A DNA stretch of 64,000 bases. Origin: Dugong dugon. Taxonomy: Eukaryota; Chordata; Mammalia; Sirenia; Dugongidae. The stretch covers positions 22,862,501 to 22,926,500 of the forward strand of contig CM057476.1 of NCBI GenBank assembly GCA_030035585.1, written 5' to 3'. The position numbers and the translations under genes were made by a program. The notes under the pieces were generated by a model, which worked only from the letters and a program-made list of their open reading frames with translations, was not told the origin of the DNA and did no database searches. Below, piece after piece: positions 32,976 to 44,408 of the stretch. Numbering within the stretch: position 1 is the stretch's first letter; each line of letters begins with the position of its first letter.

Positions 32976-34026
32976 TAAAAGAACAACTGACAAACTATAG
33001 TAATTCAGGCATTTGGCACACCTTTTCTCCAGATACCGATATCTTATGACTTGATAATAAGTCTTTTATGCAAAAATAAGAATTGTGGAAAACCTGTTAT
33101 CTGCCACCATAAACTTGACAACTTCCCAATACTTAAGACTTTCCTGAAAAGATTGGTAGTGATATTACCAAATGTGATTTTTTTAAATCATATAATATGT
33201 CAACATTTGGAAGATCTGCATTACTCAAATGAGCCCATTATCTTCCAAATGGACAACTCATAATGTCATAAAAATCATTCATAAATAAAATATCCATTCA
33301 AAGTACAAGACAGACCAATGGATTTAATACAACAGAGAACAAAAAGTTCATTGATGTGTCTTCAGACTCCATATTGCAACTACCTTTAAAGAACTACGAC
33401 TTGTTAAATTCTAGTGTACTAACAAAAGAACATATCCACAATTATCTGGAAAAACTATTTAAAAAATACCCTTTAGTTTTCTAATTACATATCTGTGTGA
33501 GGCCGGATTTTCTCCATATATATCAACCAAAACAATGTATCATAACAAATTGAACGCAGAAGCAGATATAAGAATCCAGTTGTCACCTATTAAGCCAAAC
33601 ATTAAAGATATTCACAAAAGTGTAAAACAATATCATTCTTTTCACTGATTATTTTAGGATAAAGAAAAACAGCATATTTTCATCAAAAATGCTATTTACG
33701 CTAGCATATAATTGGTTTGTTATTGTTATTTTAAATGAATTTAAAACATATTATAGATCTCAGCTTTAATTTCTAATATGGTAAATACAGAAAGACATAA
33801 TCCACGTAAACAAAAGCTCTTGGGGAAGTTCAATAATTTAAGTATATAAAAAGAGGTTCTGAAACCAAAAACTCTAAGAACTGTTGCTCTACTATACTCC
33901 AATACAAAATATCGATTAAAGCTGTTCCATTTGAAAAGTCAGGCTTTCCCTAAAACCAATCTCCTACTGCCAATCTATGACAGAAAAAGCCATACAGAGA
34001 TCTGAATAGCAGCTAACCACCCACCT

Positions 34027-34125
34027 CAAACCAAAAACCAAACCCATTGCCATTAAGTCAATTCTGACTCAGTGACTCTACAGGACAGAGTAGAACTGCC
34101 CCACAGGGCTTCCAAGGCTGTAATT
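34027..34125 (-). repeat. AfroSINE, tail half only
   Basis: Reverse-complement tail and middle (accaaacccattgccattaa, gacagagtagaactgcccc, gggcttccaaggctgtaat), cut off where the adjoining L1 begins. The head half is not seen on the far side of that L1. Confidence 0.88.
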
Positions 34126-35019
34126 TTTTTTTTTAAATAATATTTTATTGAGTTTTTGTTGACAGTTTACACATCAAGTTACATTCCCATTTAAAAATTT
34201 CCACACAAATTGTTCAGTGACATTAGTTACATTTATAATAACATGTCAACATTCTCTGTTCTGTTTGTTCCCTTTACTAGTTTCCCGGCTCCTTTATCTT
34301 CTCATCTTTACTTTTGAGAAATAGTTGGCTTTTTGGTCTCATATTGATGGTTTAAGTAGGGCACCAATTTTACAGGTAATGTCCTTTATCTTGGGTGCCA
34401 CTCTGCTTTTTCACTAAGAGGTGATCTCCGGATAGGCTCAGTTCTAGGTTTAAAGTGTGTCTGAGAGCAACAGTCTCGGGGTCCTCTATTCACTACTGTT
34501 CCAGTTTGTCTGGCTTTTTTTCCCCCCTTAAATAAGAATTTGAGTTCTGCTGCATATTCTTCTCCCAATCTATCCAGGACCAACTATTGTGGCCCCAGTT
34601 AGAATGGTCAGTGGTGGTAGCTGTGCACCATCTAGTTGTTCTGGTCTCAGGGTAGATGAGGTTGTGGCTCTTGTAGACTTGTTTCTCCTCTGTGCTTTTG
34701 GTTGCCTTTTACCGTTTTGCTCCTGGCGAGCTGAAACCCATAGTTGTATCTTAGATGGCCACTCACAAGCTCTTAAGACTTCAGATGCTACTCACTTTAC
34801 TAGGATGCAGATCATGATTTTTATGAATTATGTTATGCTGTAACTGAGTCGTCTCATAAGACTATGGTCTTAAACCTTCAAACCCAGAAAACCAACGCTG
34901 GAAGGTGTTTGGTTATGTCTGAGAAGTATCCCTATTTGTGTCTTCACTGAATATATGTGACTACACCCACATATTTGTATTTACACGTATCTATAGATAA
35001 ATGTACCTATAGGTACCTA
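34126..35019 (-). repeat. L1 LINE 3'UTR, minus strand
   Basis: Begins with a T run on the plus strand (the A tail inverted). It continues with L1 3'UTR text in reverse, for example gacagtttacacatcaagtt, caccatctagttgttctggt and gatggccactcacaagctct, which mirror plus-strand L1 tails elsewhere in the window. It is the only sizeable L1 piece here in the same orientation as MTMR3. The far edge is approximate. Confidence 0.8.
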
Positions 35020-36283
35020 TGTGTTTTACTGACCATGCAAAGGCATTCAACTGTTTGGATTATAACAAATTATGGGTAGCACTGCAAAGAATGGGAATTC
35101 CAGAACACTTAATTTTCCTCATGAGGAACCTGTCCAAAGATCAAGAGGCAGTTGTTCGAACAGAACAAGAGGATACTGCGTGACTTAAATTCAGGAAAGG
35201 TGTGCATCAGGGTTGTATCCATTTGCCATACTTATTCAATCTGTATGCTGAGTAAATATACCTGAGAAGCTGGACGAGATGAAGAAGAATGAGGCATCAA
35301 GACTGGAGGAAGACTCATCAACAACCAACGTTACACAGATGACACAACCTTGCTTGCTGAAAGTGAAGAGACTTGAAGCACTTACTGACGAAGATCAAAG
35401 ACTACAGCCTTCAGTATGGATTACACCTCAACATAAAGAAAACAAAAAATCCTCACAACTGGACCAATAAGCAATATCAAGATAAATGGAGAAAAGATTG
35501 AAGTTGTCAAGAATTTCATTTTACTTGGATCCACAATCAACACCCATGGAAGTAGTAGTGAAGAAATCAAACGATGGGTTGCACTGGGCAAATCCGCTGC
35601 AAAAGATCTCTTTAAAGTGTTCAAAAGCAAAGATGTCACCTTGAAGAATAAGGTGTGCCTGACCCAAGGCAGGAAATCCTGATGATGTAGTGGTTAAGAT
35701 CTATGGCTGCTAACCAAAAGGTCAGCAGTTCAAATACAGCAGGTGCTCCTAGGAAACCCTATGGGGCAGTTCTACTGTGTCCTACAGGGTCACTATGAGT
35801 TGGAATCGACTCAACAGCAACTGAGTTTTTTTTTTGGACGCAAGTCACGATGTTTTCAATCACCTCATATGCATGTGAAAGCTGAACAATGAATAAGGAA
35901 GACAGAAGAATCGATGTCTCTGAACTATGGTGTTGAAGAAGAATATTGAATATACCATGGACTGCCAAAAGAACGAACAAATCTCTCTTGGAAGAAGTAC
36001 AGCCAGAATTCTCCTTGGAAGCAAGGATTGTAAGACTTTATCTCACATACTTTGAATATGTTATCAGGAGGGATCAGTCCCGGAGAAGGAGATCATGCTT
36101 GGTAAAGTAGTGGGTCAGTGAAAAAGAGGAAGACCCTCAAGGAGATGGATTGACACAGTGGCTGCAACAATGGACTCAAGGGTAACAATGATTGTTAGGA
36201 TGGCGCAGGACTGGGCAGTGTTTTGTTTTGCTGTACATAGGGTCGGTATGAGTCAGAACTGACTTGATGGCACCTAACAATAA
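35020..36283 (+). mobile_element. RTE-clade LINE, 5'-truncated, with a SINE inside
   Basis: Starts at the RT block gaccatgcaaaggcattcaa and follows the copy at 30424-32197 to the end: ggtgtgcatcagggttgtat, taaatggagaaaagattgaa, gaccctcaaggagatgg and the tail ggtcggtatgagtcagaac. The coding frame is broken many times. A SINE occupies 35677-35838. Confidence 0.9.
35677..35838 (+). repeat. AfroSINE inside an RTE copy
   Basis: Head cctgatgatgtagtggttaa, B-box ggtcagcagttcaaatac, middle tggggcagttctactgtg, tail gtcactatgagttggaatcg, then a T run. RTE sequence continues on both sides; acccaag and acgcaag may be the drifted target copies. Confidence 0.92.
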
Positions 36284-36285
36284 GG

Positions 36286-36640
36286 AGTTCTGATAAATGC
36301 TGCAACACATATGAACCTTGAAAACATTATGCTAAGTGAAAAAAACAGTCAAAAAGGACAAATATTGTATGATTGCACTCACATGAAATATCTAGAATTG
36401 GCAAATAACCACCAAAACTTATTAGCAGTTACTAGGAGTGGGAGGGAGAAGGAAAGGGGGAGTCATTGTTGAGGGGGCACTGAGTTTTTAAGGGTGATGG
36501 AAAAATTCGCAAATGGATACTGGTGATGGTTGCACAATATGATAATTAATGTCACTGAATTGTGTATGTAAAAAATTGTTGAAATGGCAATGTTTTGTTA
36601 TATATACTTTTAACACAATTTTTTTTAAAAAAAAAAAAAG
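36286..36640 (+). repeat. Old L1 LINE 3' end
   Basis: Older L1 3' region with gaaaacattatgctaagtga, ggacaaatattgtatgattg, agggggcactgagtttttaa and an A tail at about 36627-36640. The same order appears at 46860-47196. Confidence 0.8.
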
Positions 36641-37335
36641 CAAAGGAAATAACCCTGGGGGCTGTGAGAAGGCACAGTCAATCCCTGCCCCACCCTAGGA
36701 CTCAACAAACTCCCCCTGGATTGGGCTGAAGCCCCAGTTAGTGCTGGGTCACCTGGCCTCTTGTAGAATCCCCTTCATTGGGCTGCATTTGACATTGGGC
36801 ACCAGCTTTTGCAAAGACCACAGCAAGTTCAGCCTGTAATCCCTAATGGAAAATGCCACCTTGGGTGGGACATCAACCATCTCTCACCCCTCACACTCTC
36901 CCACCCAGGGATCTCAAAAGAAATTTCCTTTAGAACCCAGACTCAGGATGGGCTCTGCTTCCCCTGAGGTTTGGGAAAGCCTCCTCCTTTTTAATCATAA
37001 GAATCACATAGCACATCCTATTTCCCTTTTTCCTTTTGCTGCCAGGAGTCTCGGAGCCAGATTTGAAGCTTGGCCATGGTAGCTATGTGGCCCCTTGTGA
37101 GCTGAAGCATTTATTTATTTTATTTCTGTGATGTTGATTTAATAGGTCTGCTTATGTTTTCTCTGATTCTGATTCCCTTTATTTATTTTATCAGTATTTT
37201 TATCATGTGCATTCTGTTGTAAGAGCCTTCCATGCTGTTTAAAAGGAAACAAATACATCTCGTTTCCACTTTGACATTAATATTTATTTCTGAAAATGTG
37301 GTTATTTAGTGTAATAAATGAATTCCCCCTCGGCA
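36641..37335. other. MTMR3 first-coding intron, no recognised element
   Basis: Unique sequence that turns AT-rich toward the SINE on its right. No splice-flanked reading frame is supported. Confidence 0.45.
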
Positions 37336-37542
37336 TAGAACCAGTCTCCATCGAGTCAGCTCCGACTCATGGCAACCCCGTGTGTGTCAGAGTAGAACTG
37401 TGCTCCACAGGGTTTTCAATGGCTGATTTTTCAGAACTAGATCACCAGGCTTTTTTTTCAAAGTACCTCTGAGAGGACTCAAACCTCCAACATTTCCTTT
37501 AGCAACCACGCACTTCAACCATTTGTACCACCCAGAGACTCG
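37336..37542 (-). repeat. AfroSINE, long subtype
   Basis: Tail catcgagtcagctccgactc, middle gtgtgtcagagtagaactgt and ggctgatttttcagaactag, head aaccatttgtaccaccca. Confidence 0.92.
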
Positions 37543-39020
37543 GCCCCACCCACAGACCTGCTGAATGGGAGTCAGCCTTTTAGTAAGGTCCCAGGGATCC
37601 GTGTGCACACTGAAGTCTGAAAACGCTGCCCTGCTGCCCCTCCATCTCTCACTCCTCACTAGTCTAGAACTTTCCCCGAATGCAAATCACCACAGCAGCA
37701 CAGGCAGCTGCTTGGGAAGGGAGAGGCCACTGGGTAGGTAGGGTCTGGAGCTCAACCACCAGCTGTTTCTGACTCCTTTTCCCCAAGATCAGTTCCAGTG
37801 TCTTGGCCCCTCCCTGCCTGGCTGGCTAAACCCACAGCCAGCATCTTTTCTATGGAATTAGTTTGAAATTTCTAAATGATTTCTCACAGCTGGCGATAGA
37901 AACTGCAATGGCCAATAGAAACTGTTCATTGGTGCCCCACCCCCCCCACCCCCAACCAACCAGCATCCAGGGCACCAGCCATACCTGCCATACTTATTCG
38001 CCTACCACGTCAAGGCTACAGCCACACCCCGTTGTCCTTGGTGTCCCCTCCACTCATCTGAGACAGGGTTGAAGCTTTGCAAAAAAACCCTTTACTAGGA
38101 AACTAGAGAAAACAAAACAAATGCCTAGGCCAGAAAAGGAAGATAATGACAGACCTCAAATGCCCGCCTGCAGGGCAGAATGGCCACCCAGCACTCTGGC
38201 CCCGGGTTCTTGCCCTCGCCCTGTCTGGGGAATTCTCTGGTCCTGAGGAGAGGGCAGCAGTTCTGTTGTCTGCCCTCCCCTGGGCCAGAGAGAACAAAGG
38301 ACTGGGAATTGGTGACTGGGTCACCCTCCAAACAGAAGGCAGGAACACTCACACAGCAGAAGGAAGGGGCACTGCCCGGGTGCCCGGGTACTCACCCTGG
38401 CTCTGCTCCATCCTGTCCTGTGACCATGAGCAGCTGTCCCTCTTGGGTGAGCTCAGCTCTCTTATCGGTGTAATTGTGAGAGTAATAATGATCACACTGG
38501 TCTATATCCTTCACAAGGTTGCTAGAAGGATCCGATGAGCAGGGAGACGTTATACTCCAAGAGCAGGACCCAGTCCACCCACCCCGGGGGAGATGGACAA
38601 AGCCAAGTGAATCCCAGACACCTGCATGCTCTTGCAGGGGAAGGACCACTCTCTCCCTGTGCCTGCAGGATTCTGACAGCTCTGATCCAAGGCCACAGGC
38701 CAGGCTGGTGGGGAAGGGGGAGCAAGAAGGACCACCCTCCCAGCTGATTCCTCCTCTGCCTCTGGTATCCAGATCCCAGGCTGGGAGGAGACCTGACAGA
38801 GAGGCCTCCTGTCCGTGTAGTGGACGTGGCAGGGCAGCCCAGGTCCCCAGCTGTGCCTTCTCCATCCAGGCTCTCGGGAGGGCTCAGTAGGACAGGGGGA
38901 CTCCCAACACCATCAGTTACCGCACCAGATACACAAGCCCACGGTCTGTGCGGGCCCTGCACTTTACAGTTTACAAGGTGTTTCTTCACCCATCTTAGCT
39001 TCTCCCAGCCACTCTGTGGA
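37543..39020. other. GC-richer intron stretch with one MIR
   Basis: Noticeably richer in G and C than its surroundings. Several long overlapping open frames on both strands result from base composition: they lack splice-site support and resemble no protein I know. A MIR on the plus strand is readable at about 38425-38570 (ttgtgagagtaataatgatc, ccttcacaaggttgctagaa). A regulatory role is possible but not shown. Confidence 0.45.
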
Positions 39021-39138
39021 GGTGAGGTCGGGTGACTGTCTCCGTTTACAGATGAGGAAACTGAGGCCCTGGGAGGCTAAGGGACCATCCTGACATCACT
39101 CAGCTAGTGAGAGATGCTGCTCATGTTCACCCATCTTC
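39021..39138 (-). repeat. MIR SINE fragment
   Basis: On the plus strand ccgtttacagatgaggaaac, tgaggccctgggagg and cactcagctagtgag are in the inverted MIR order. It is cut off by the adjoining SINE piece. Confidence 0.75.
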
Positions 39139-39187
39139 GACCTTTTGGTTAGCAGCTGTAGCTCTTAACCACTATGCCACCAGGATT
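39139..39187 (-). repeat. AfroSINE head fragment
   Basis: Only the inverted SINE head remains (accttttggttagcagctg, cttaaccactatgccacca). It abuts the ERV-L fossil directly. Confidence 0.85.
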
Positions 39188-42100
39188 TCTGACTTTAGTC
39201 CCAGCAAGCCCCAAAAGGTGAAGTACAAAGTGTGACCCAGGAGGAGGTATGCTACACTCCAAAAGAACTGCTTGTCTTTTCCAATATGTAAAAACAGAAA
39301 CCTGGGGAATACGTGTGAGAATGGCTATTAAGGGTACGGGATAATGGTGCAAGGAACATAAGGATGGATCAGTCTGAGTTTACTGATATGGGTCCACTAA
39401 GCACAGATTCTTCATTCAGTGTTTCAGCTCAAGAAGTTAGAAAAGAATCTAAGAGTTTATTTGCTTGGGTTGCTGAAGCATGGATTACAAGGTGGCCTAC
39501 ATTAAATCCAGCTGAAGTACTAGACCTGCGTTGGTATACTGTAGAAGAAGGTATCCAAAGGCTTAGGGAAACTGGCATACTAGAGTGGATTTACCAGGTT
39601 AGACCCACAGACCCACACATGGAGTACCCATAGGACACGCCTTTTACCACAACTATGAGAAACAAATTTGTAAAGGGAGCCCCAGCATCCTTGAAGACTG
39701 CTGTAATTGCTATTTTATGTAAATCAGATTTCACAGTGGGAACTGCCCTAACTGAATTAACACACCTAACTACAATGGGTCTGACTGGACCCCGTGGTAG
39801 CAGGAGCCAAGTGGCTGCACTCAATCGACAAAGACAAGGTGGACGTGGTTACAGTAATGGACAGTGGAGTCAAAGCAGTAATCAGAATACTCTGACTTGC
39901 ATGAACTTACGGCATTGGCTACTTAGTCATGGTGTCCCTAGGAGTGAAACAGATAGGAAATCTACTAAATATTTACTTGATCTGTACAAACGGATAATTC
40001 TAGGTCAGGTGAACAGCAGTCTAACTTGAATCGCCAGAATAGAAAGTCACAGTCCCTCAATCAATTCCTAGATTTGAGCGAGTTTAAAGACCCATGACCC
40101 CTCTAATGAACAGGAGGCCGGGTCTCCTTGAGGAAGGACTCCAAAACACTGTCAACAATTTTTATTGTTAATCTCTCTCCCAGCCTTCTGTAAAGGGATC
40201 TACAGCCTTTTACAAGAGTGACTGTTCATTGGGGAAAAGGAAATAATCAGACTTTTCAGGGATTACTGGATCCTGGCTCTGAACTGACACTGATTCCAGG
40301 AGACCCAAAACATCACTGTGGTCCACCAGTCAGAGTAGGGGTATATAGACGTCAGGTTATTAATGGAGTCTTCGCTCATGTCCGTCTCACAGTAGGTACA
40401 GTGGGTCCCCGAACCCATCCTGTAGTGATTTCCCCAGTTCCAGAAAGAATAATTGGAATAGATATACTCAGCAACTGGCAGAACCCCCACATTGGATCCC
40501 TGACAAACAGAGTAAGGGCTATTATGGTAGGAAAAGCCAAGTGGAAGCCATTAGAACTGCCCCTACCTAGGAAAATAGTAAAGCAAAAGCAATACTGCAT
40601 TCCTAGAGGGACTGCAGAGATTACTGCCACCATCAAGGACTTGAAGGATGTAAGGGTGGTGATTCCCACCACATCCCCATTCAACCCACCTATCTGGCCT
40701 ATGCAAAAAACAGATGTATCTTGGAGAATGATATGAGATTATCGAAAACTTAAACAGGTGGTGACTCCAACTGCAGCTGCTGTTCCAGATATAGTTTCAT
40801 TGCTTAAGCAAATTAATACATCTCCTGGTACTTGGTATGCAGCTATTAATCTGGGTAATACGTTTTTCTCCATACTTGTTTCGAAGGACCATCAGAAGCA
40901 GTTTGCCTTCAGCTAGCAAGGCCAGCCATACACCTTCACTTGCCTACCTCAGTGCCTACATCAAGTCTCTAGCCGTATGTCATAATTTAGTCTGCACAGA
41001 CCTTGATCTCCTTTCCCTCATATAAGACGTCACATTGGCCCATTACATTGATGACATTATGCTGACTGGACCTAGTAAGGAACAAGTGCCAACAACTCTT
41101 GACTTACTGGTGAAACATTTGCATGCTAGAGAGTGGGAAATTAATCCCACAAAAATTCAGGCATCTTCCACTTCAGTGAAATTTCTAGGAGTCCAGTGGT
41201 GTGGGGCATGTCGAGATATTCCTTCTAAAGTGAAGGATAAGTTATTGCATCTGGCTGCCCCTACGGCTAAAAAGGAGGAACAACATCTAGTGGGCCTCTT
41301 TGGATTCTGGAGGCAACATAGTCCTCATTTGGGTGTGCTACTCCAGCCTATTTATCAAGTGATTCAAAAAGCTACTAATTCTGAGTGGGCCCAGAACAAG
41401 AGAAGGCTCTGCAACAGGTTCAGACTGCTGTGCAAGCCTCTCTGCCACTTGCGCCATATGATCCTGCTGATCCAGTAGTGTTTGAAGTGTCAGTGGCAGA
41501 TAGAGATGCTGTTTAGAGTCTTTCGCAGGCTGCTATCGGTGAATCACAGAGCAGACCCTTAGGTTTTTAGGGCAAAGCCCTGCCATCCTCTGCCGATAAG
41601 TACTCTCCTTTTGAGAAACAGCTTTTGGCTTGTTACTGGGCCTTAGTAGAGACTGAACACTTGACCATGGGGCACCAAGTCACCATATGGCCTGTGCTGC
41701 CCATCATGAACTGGGTGCTGTCTGACTCATAGAGTCATAAAGTTGGACATGCACAGCAGCACTCCATCATTAAATGGAAGTGGTATATATGAGATCAGGC
41801 CTGAGCAGGACCTGAAGGCACAAGTAAGTTGCATGAGGAAGTGGTCCAAATGCCCATGGTCTCCACTCCTGTCACGTTACCTTCCATCTCCCAGTCTGCA
41901 TCTGTGGCCTCATGGGGGAGTTCCTTATGATCAGTTGACTGAAGAGAAAATTCGTGCCTGGTTTACAGAGAGTCCTGCGCAATATGCAGACACCACTCTA
42001 ACGTGGACAGCAGCAGCACTACAGCCCCTTTCTGGGACCTCCCTGCAGGACAATGGTGAAGGGAAATCCTCTCAGTGGGCAGAACTTCAAGTAGTGCACC

Positions 42101-44314
42101 TGCTGTTCACTTTGCTTAGAAGGAGAAATGGCCAGATACGTGATTGTATACTGATCCATGGGCTGTGGTCAATGGTTTGGCTGGATGGTCAAGGGCTTGG
42201 AAGGAACATGATTGGAAAACTGGAGATAAGGATTTATGGGGAAGAGGTATATGGATAGACCTCTCTGAATGGGCCAAAGAAGTGAAGATATTTGTGTCTC
42301 TTGTGAATGTTCAACAATGGGTGACCTCAGCAGAGGACGATTTTAACAATCAAGTGGATAGGATAACGCATTCTGTGGAAATCACTCATTCTCCTTCCCC
42401 AGCTACTCCTGTCATTGCTCAATGGGCTCATAAACAAAGTGGCCATGGTGGCAGGAATGCAGGTTATGCATGGGCCCAGCAACGTGGACTTCTACTCACC
42501 AAGGCTGACTTGGCTACAGCCACTGCTGAGTGCCCCATCTGCCAGCGGTGGCGATCAACACTGAGTCCCCGATATAGCACCATCCCTCAGGTGATCAGCC
42601 AGCAATCTGGTGGCAAGTTGATTACACTGGATCATTTCCATCATGGAAAGGGCAGCTTTTTGTCCTTACTGGAATAGACACTTACTCTGGATATGGATTT
42701 GCCTTCCGTGCACGCAATGCTTTTGCCAAAACTACCATCCATGGACTTACATGGTATCCCACACAGCACTGCCTCAGATCAAGGGATTTACTTTACAGGA
42801 AATGAAGTGCAGCATCAGGCCCATGTTCATGGAATTCACTGGTCTTACCATGTTCCCCAACATGCTGAAGCAGCTGGCTTGACAGAATGAGGGACTGGCC
42901 TTCTAAAGACAAAATTACGGCATCAGCTAGGTGGCAATACCTTGCAGGGTTGGGGCAATGTTCTCCAGGAGACTGTATATGCTCTAAACCAGCATCCAAT
43001 ATATGGTGCTGTTCGTCCCATAGCCAGGATTCATAGGTCAAGGAATCAAGGGGTGGAAATGGGAGTGGCACCACTCACTATTACCCCTAGTGACCCACTC
43101 ACAAGATTTTCGCTTCCTGTCCCTGTGACCTTATGCTCTGCAGGTCTAGAGGTCTTAGTTCCAAAGAGAGGAATGTTCCCACCTGGAGACACATCACTGA
43201 TTCCACTGACCTGGAAGCTAAGAATGCCACCTGGCCACTTTGGGCTCCTTATGTCTCTGGATCAACTGGTGTGGTTGATCTTGATTACCAAGAGGTAAAC
43301 AGACTGATATTACATAATGGAGGTAAAGAAGAGTATGTCTGGAATGCAGGGGATCCCTTAGGGCATCTCTTAGTACTACCATGCCCTGTGATTAAAGTCA
43401 ATGGAAAACTACAGCAACTCAACTCCGACATGACTACTAATGGCCCAGACCCTTTAGGAATGAAGGTTTGGGTCACCCCATCAGGCAAAGAACCATGACC
43501 AGCTAAAGTGCTCGCTGAGGGCAAAGAGGATATGGAATAGGTGGTGGAAGGTGGAAGACAGTAGTTCTAAATACCAGTTATGGCCATGTAACCAGTTGCA
43601 GAAATGATGGCTGCAATTGTTATTGTTTCTGCTTTGTATGTGTGCGTCAAATATTTTTGTTTTCTTCACTTATAAAATATAAGATGTAAATGGGGCTAGC
43701 GCATTTGCAGCTGTATGCATCCTAGGTGTATCATGTTAGGCACGAGTATGACTTTATAACTGTCTTTATTCAGAGATTATGGATGGTTTAAGGAGATGTG
43801 TACATGTGCCAAGTTGACAAGGGGTGGACTGTGATGGTTAAGATTGTGTGTCAACTTGGCTGGGCCATGATTCTCAGTGTTTATATGGGATCACTCCCAT
43901 GATGGGATCTGCTATGAGTAGCCAATCAGTTGAAAGGGAGTTTCCTTGGGCATGTGGCCTGCATCCAAATATAAGCAGACATTCTGGCTTTTTGCTCACT
44001 CTGGATCCTGCAGCTGCCTCCTGTTCATCTAACCTCTGGTTGTTGGGACTTGAGCTATCAGCTTATCTGCCAATCTTGGGATTCATTGATCTTCACAGCC
44101 TGTGAGCAAAAGCTCTGCTCTGTGACTTGCCGATCTTGCGTCCGCCAGCCCCTACAGCTATGTAAATTGGAAGAAGCCTCTATCCTGATACAGACTTGGG
44201 ACTTTCCAGCCTCTACAACTGTGTGAGCCATTTCCTTGATATAAATCTCTCTCTACATATATATTTATACACTTTACTGGTTTTGCTTCTCTGAAGAATC
44301 CAGCCTAAGATACA
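39188..44314 (+). mobile_element. ERV-L (class III) endogenous retrovirus fossil
   Basis: Old ERV-L copy with the family's gene order: gag remains (about 39190-40200), protease (about 40220-40500, with the LLDPGSELTLIPG motif), reverse transcriptase and RNase H (about 40500-42330, with a YIDD box near 41043), integrase (about 42380-43060), and then the dUTPase domain typical of ERV-L (about 43080-43500). No env is present, which is normal for ERV-L. One LTR follows at the 3' end (43830-44314). No 5' LTR is seen: the element starts inside the gag region next to a SINE fragment. It is broken, with at least half a dozen interruptions. The pol text is still easily readable, which suggests tens of millions of years of age; this age is inferred. 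Confidence 0.95.
43830..44314 (+). repeat. 3' LTR of the ERV-L fossil (MLT2-like)
   Basis: About 485 bases, starting TGTGATGGTTAAG and ending in ATACA. It follows a purine-rich stretch (acaaggggtggac) in the position of the polypurine tract. The opening, with gtgtcaacttggctgggcca, is typical of MLT2-type LTRs that belong to ERV-L. Confidence 0.88.
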
Positions 44315-44408
44315 TGCAAAAGCTGGACGATGAATAAGAAGACTGAAGAAGAACTGACTCCTTTGAATTGTGGTGATGGCGAAGAATATCGAATATACCA
44401 TAGACTAG
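44315..44408 (+). repeat. RTE LINE fragment
   Basis: Matches an internal part of the RTE 3' coding region: tgcaaaagctggacgatgaa, ggtgatggcgaagaatatcg, aatataccatagacta. It lacks both ends and begins exactly where the LTR stops. Confidence 0.88.

Larger units (their letters stand above)
30233..33886 (+). mobile_element. hAT (Charlie-like) DNA transposon, interrupted
   Basis: The two ends of one hAT element enclose later insertions. The 5' end (30233-about 30420) begins ctgtggttttcaaagtg, typical of hAT termini. The 3' part (about 32976-33886) encodes a decayed transposase C-terminus, with text close to YLCEAGFS, STKT and NKLNAEADIRIQL, then the 3' terminal region ending ctctaagaactgttg. These residues match the hAT dimerisation domain seen in ZBED/SCAND3-type proteins. 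Candidate 8-base target copies ctgtactt and ctctacta share 6 of 8 bases. An RTE, an L1 tail and a SINE occupy the middle. The coding remains have several stops. Confidence 0.75.

Noticed and set aside
33050-33660. The transposase-like C-terminus as a domesticated ZBED-type host gene
   Set aside because: It has internal stops, lies inside a transposon with recognisable ends, and its front half is missing.
38430-38445. accat at 38433 as the donor of an MTMR3 start exon (ATG|GTCACA)
   Set aside because: GTCACA is a poor donor and there is no good acceptor; the site at 49676 fits far better.
38392-38989. Long minus-strand open frames (about 155 residues) in the GC-rich stretch
   Set aside because: Several frames on both strands are open at once, the products look like composition-driven G/P/S/L text, and no splice sites or family motifs support a gene.
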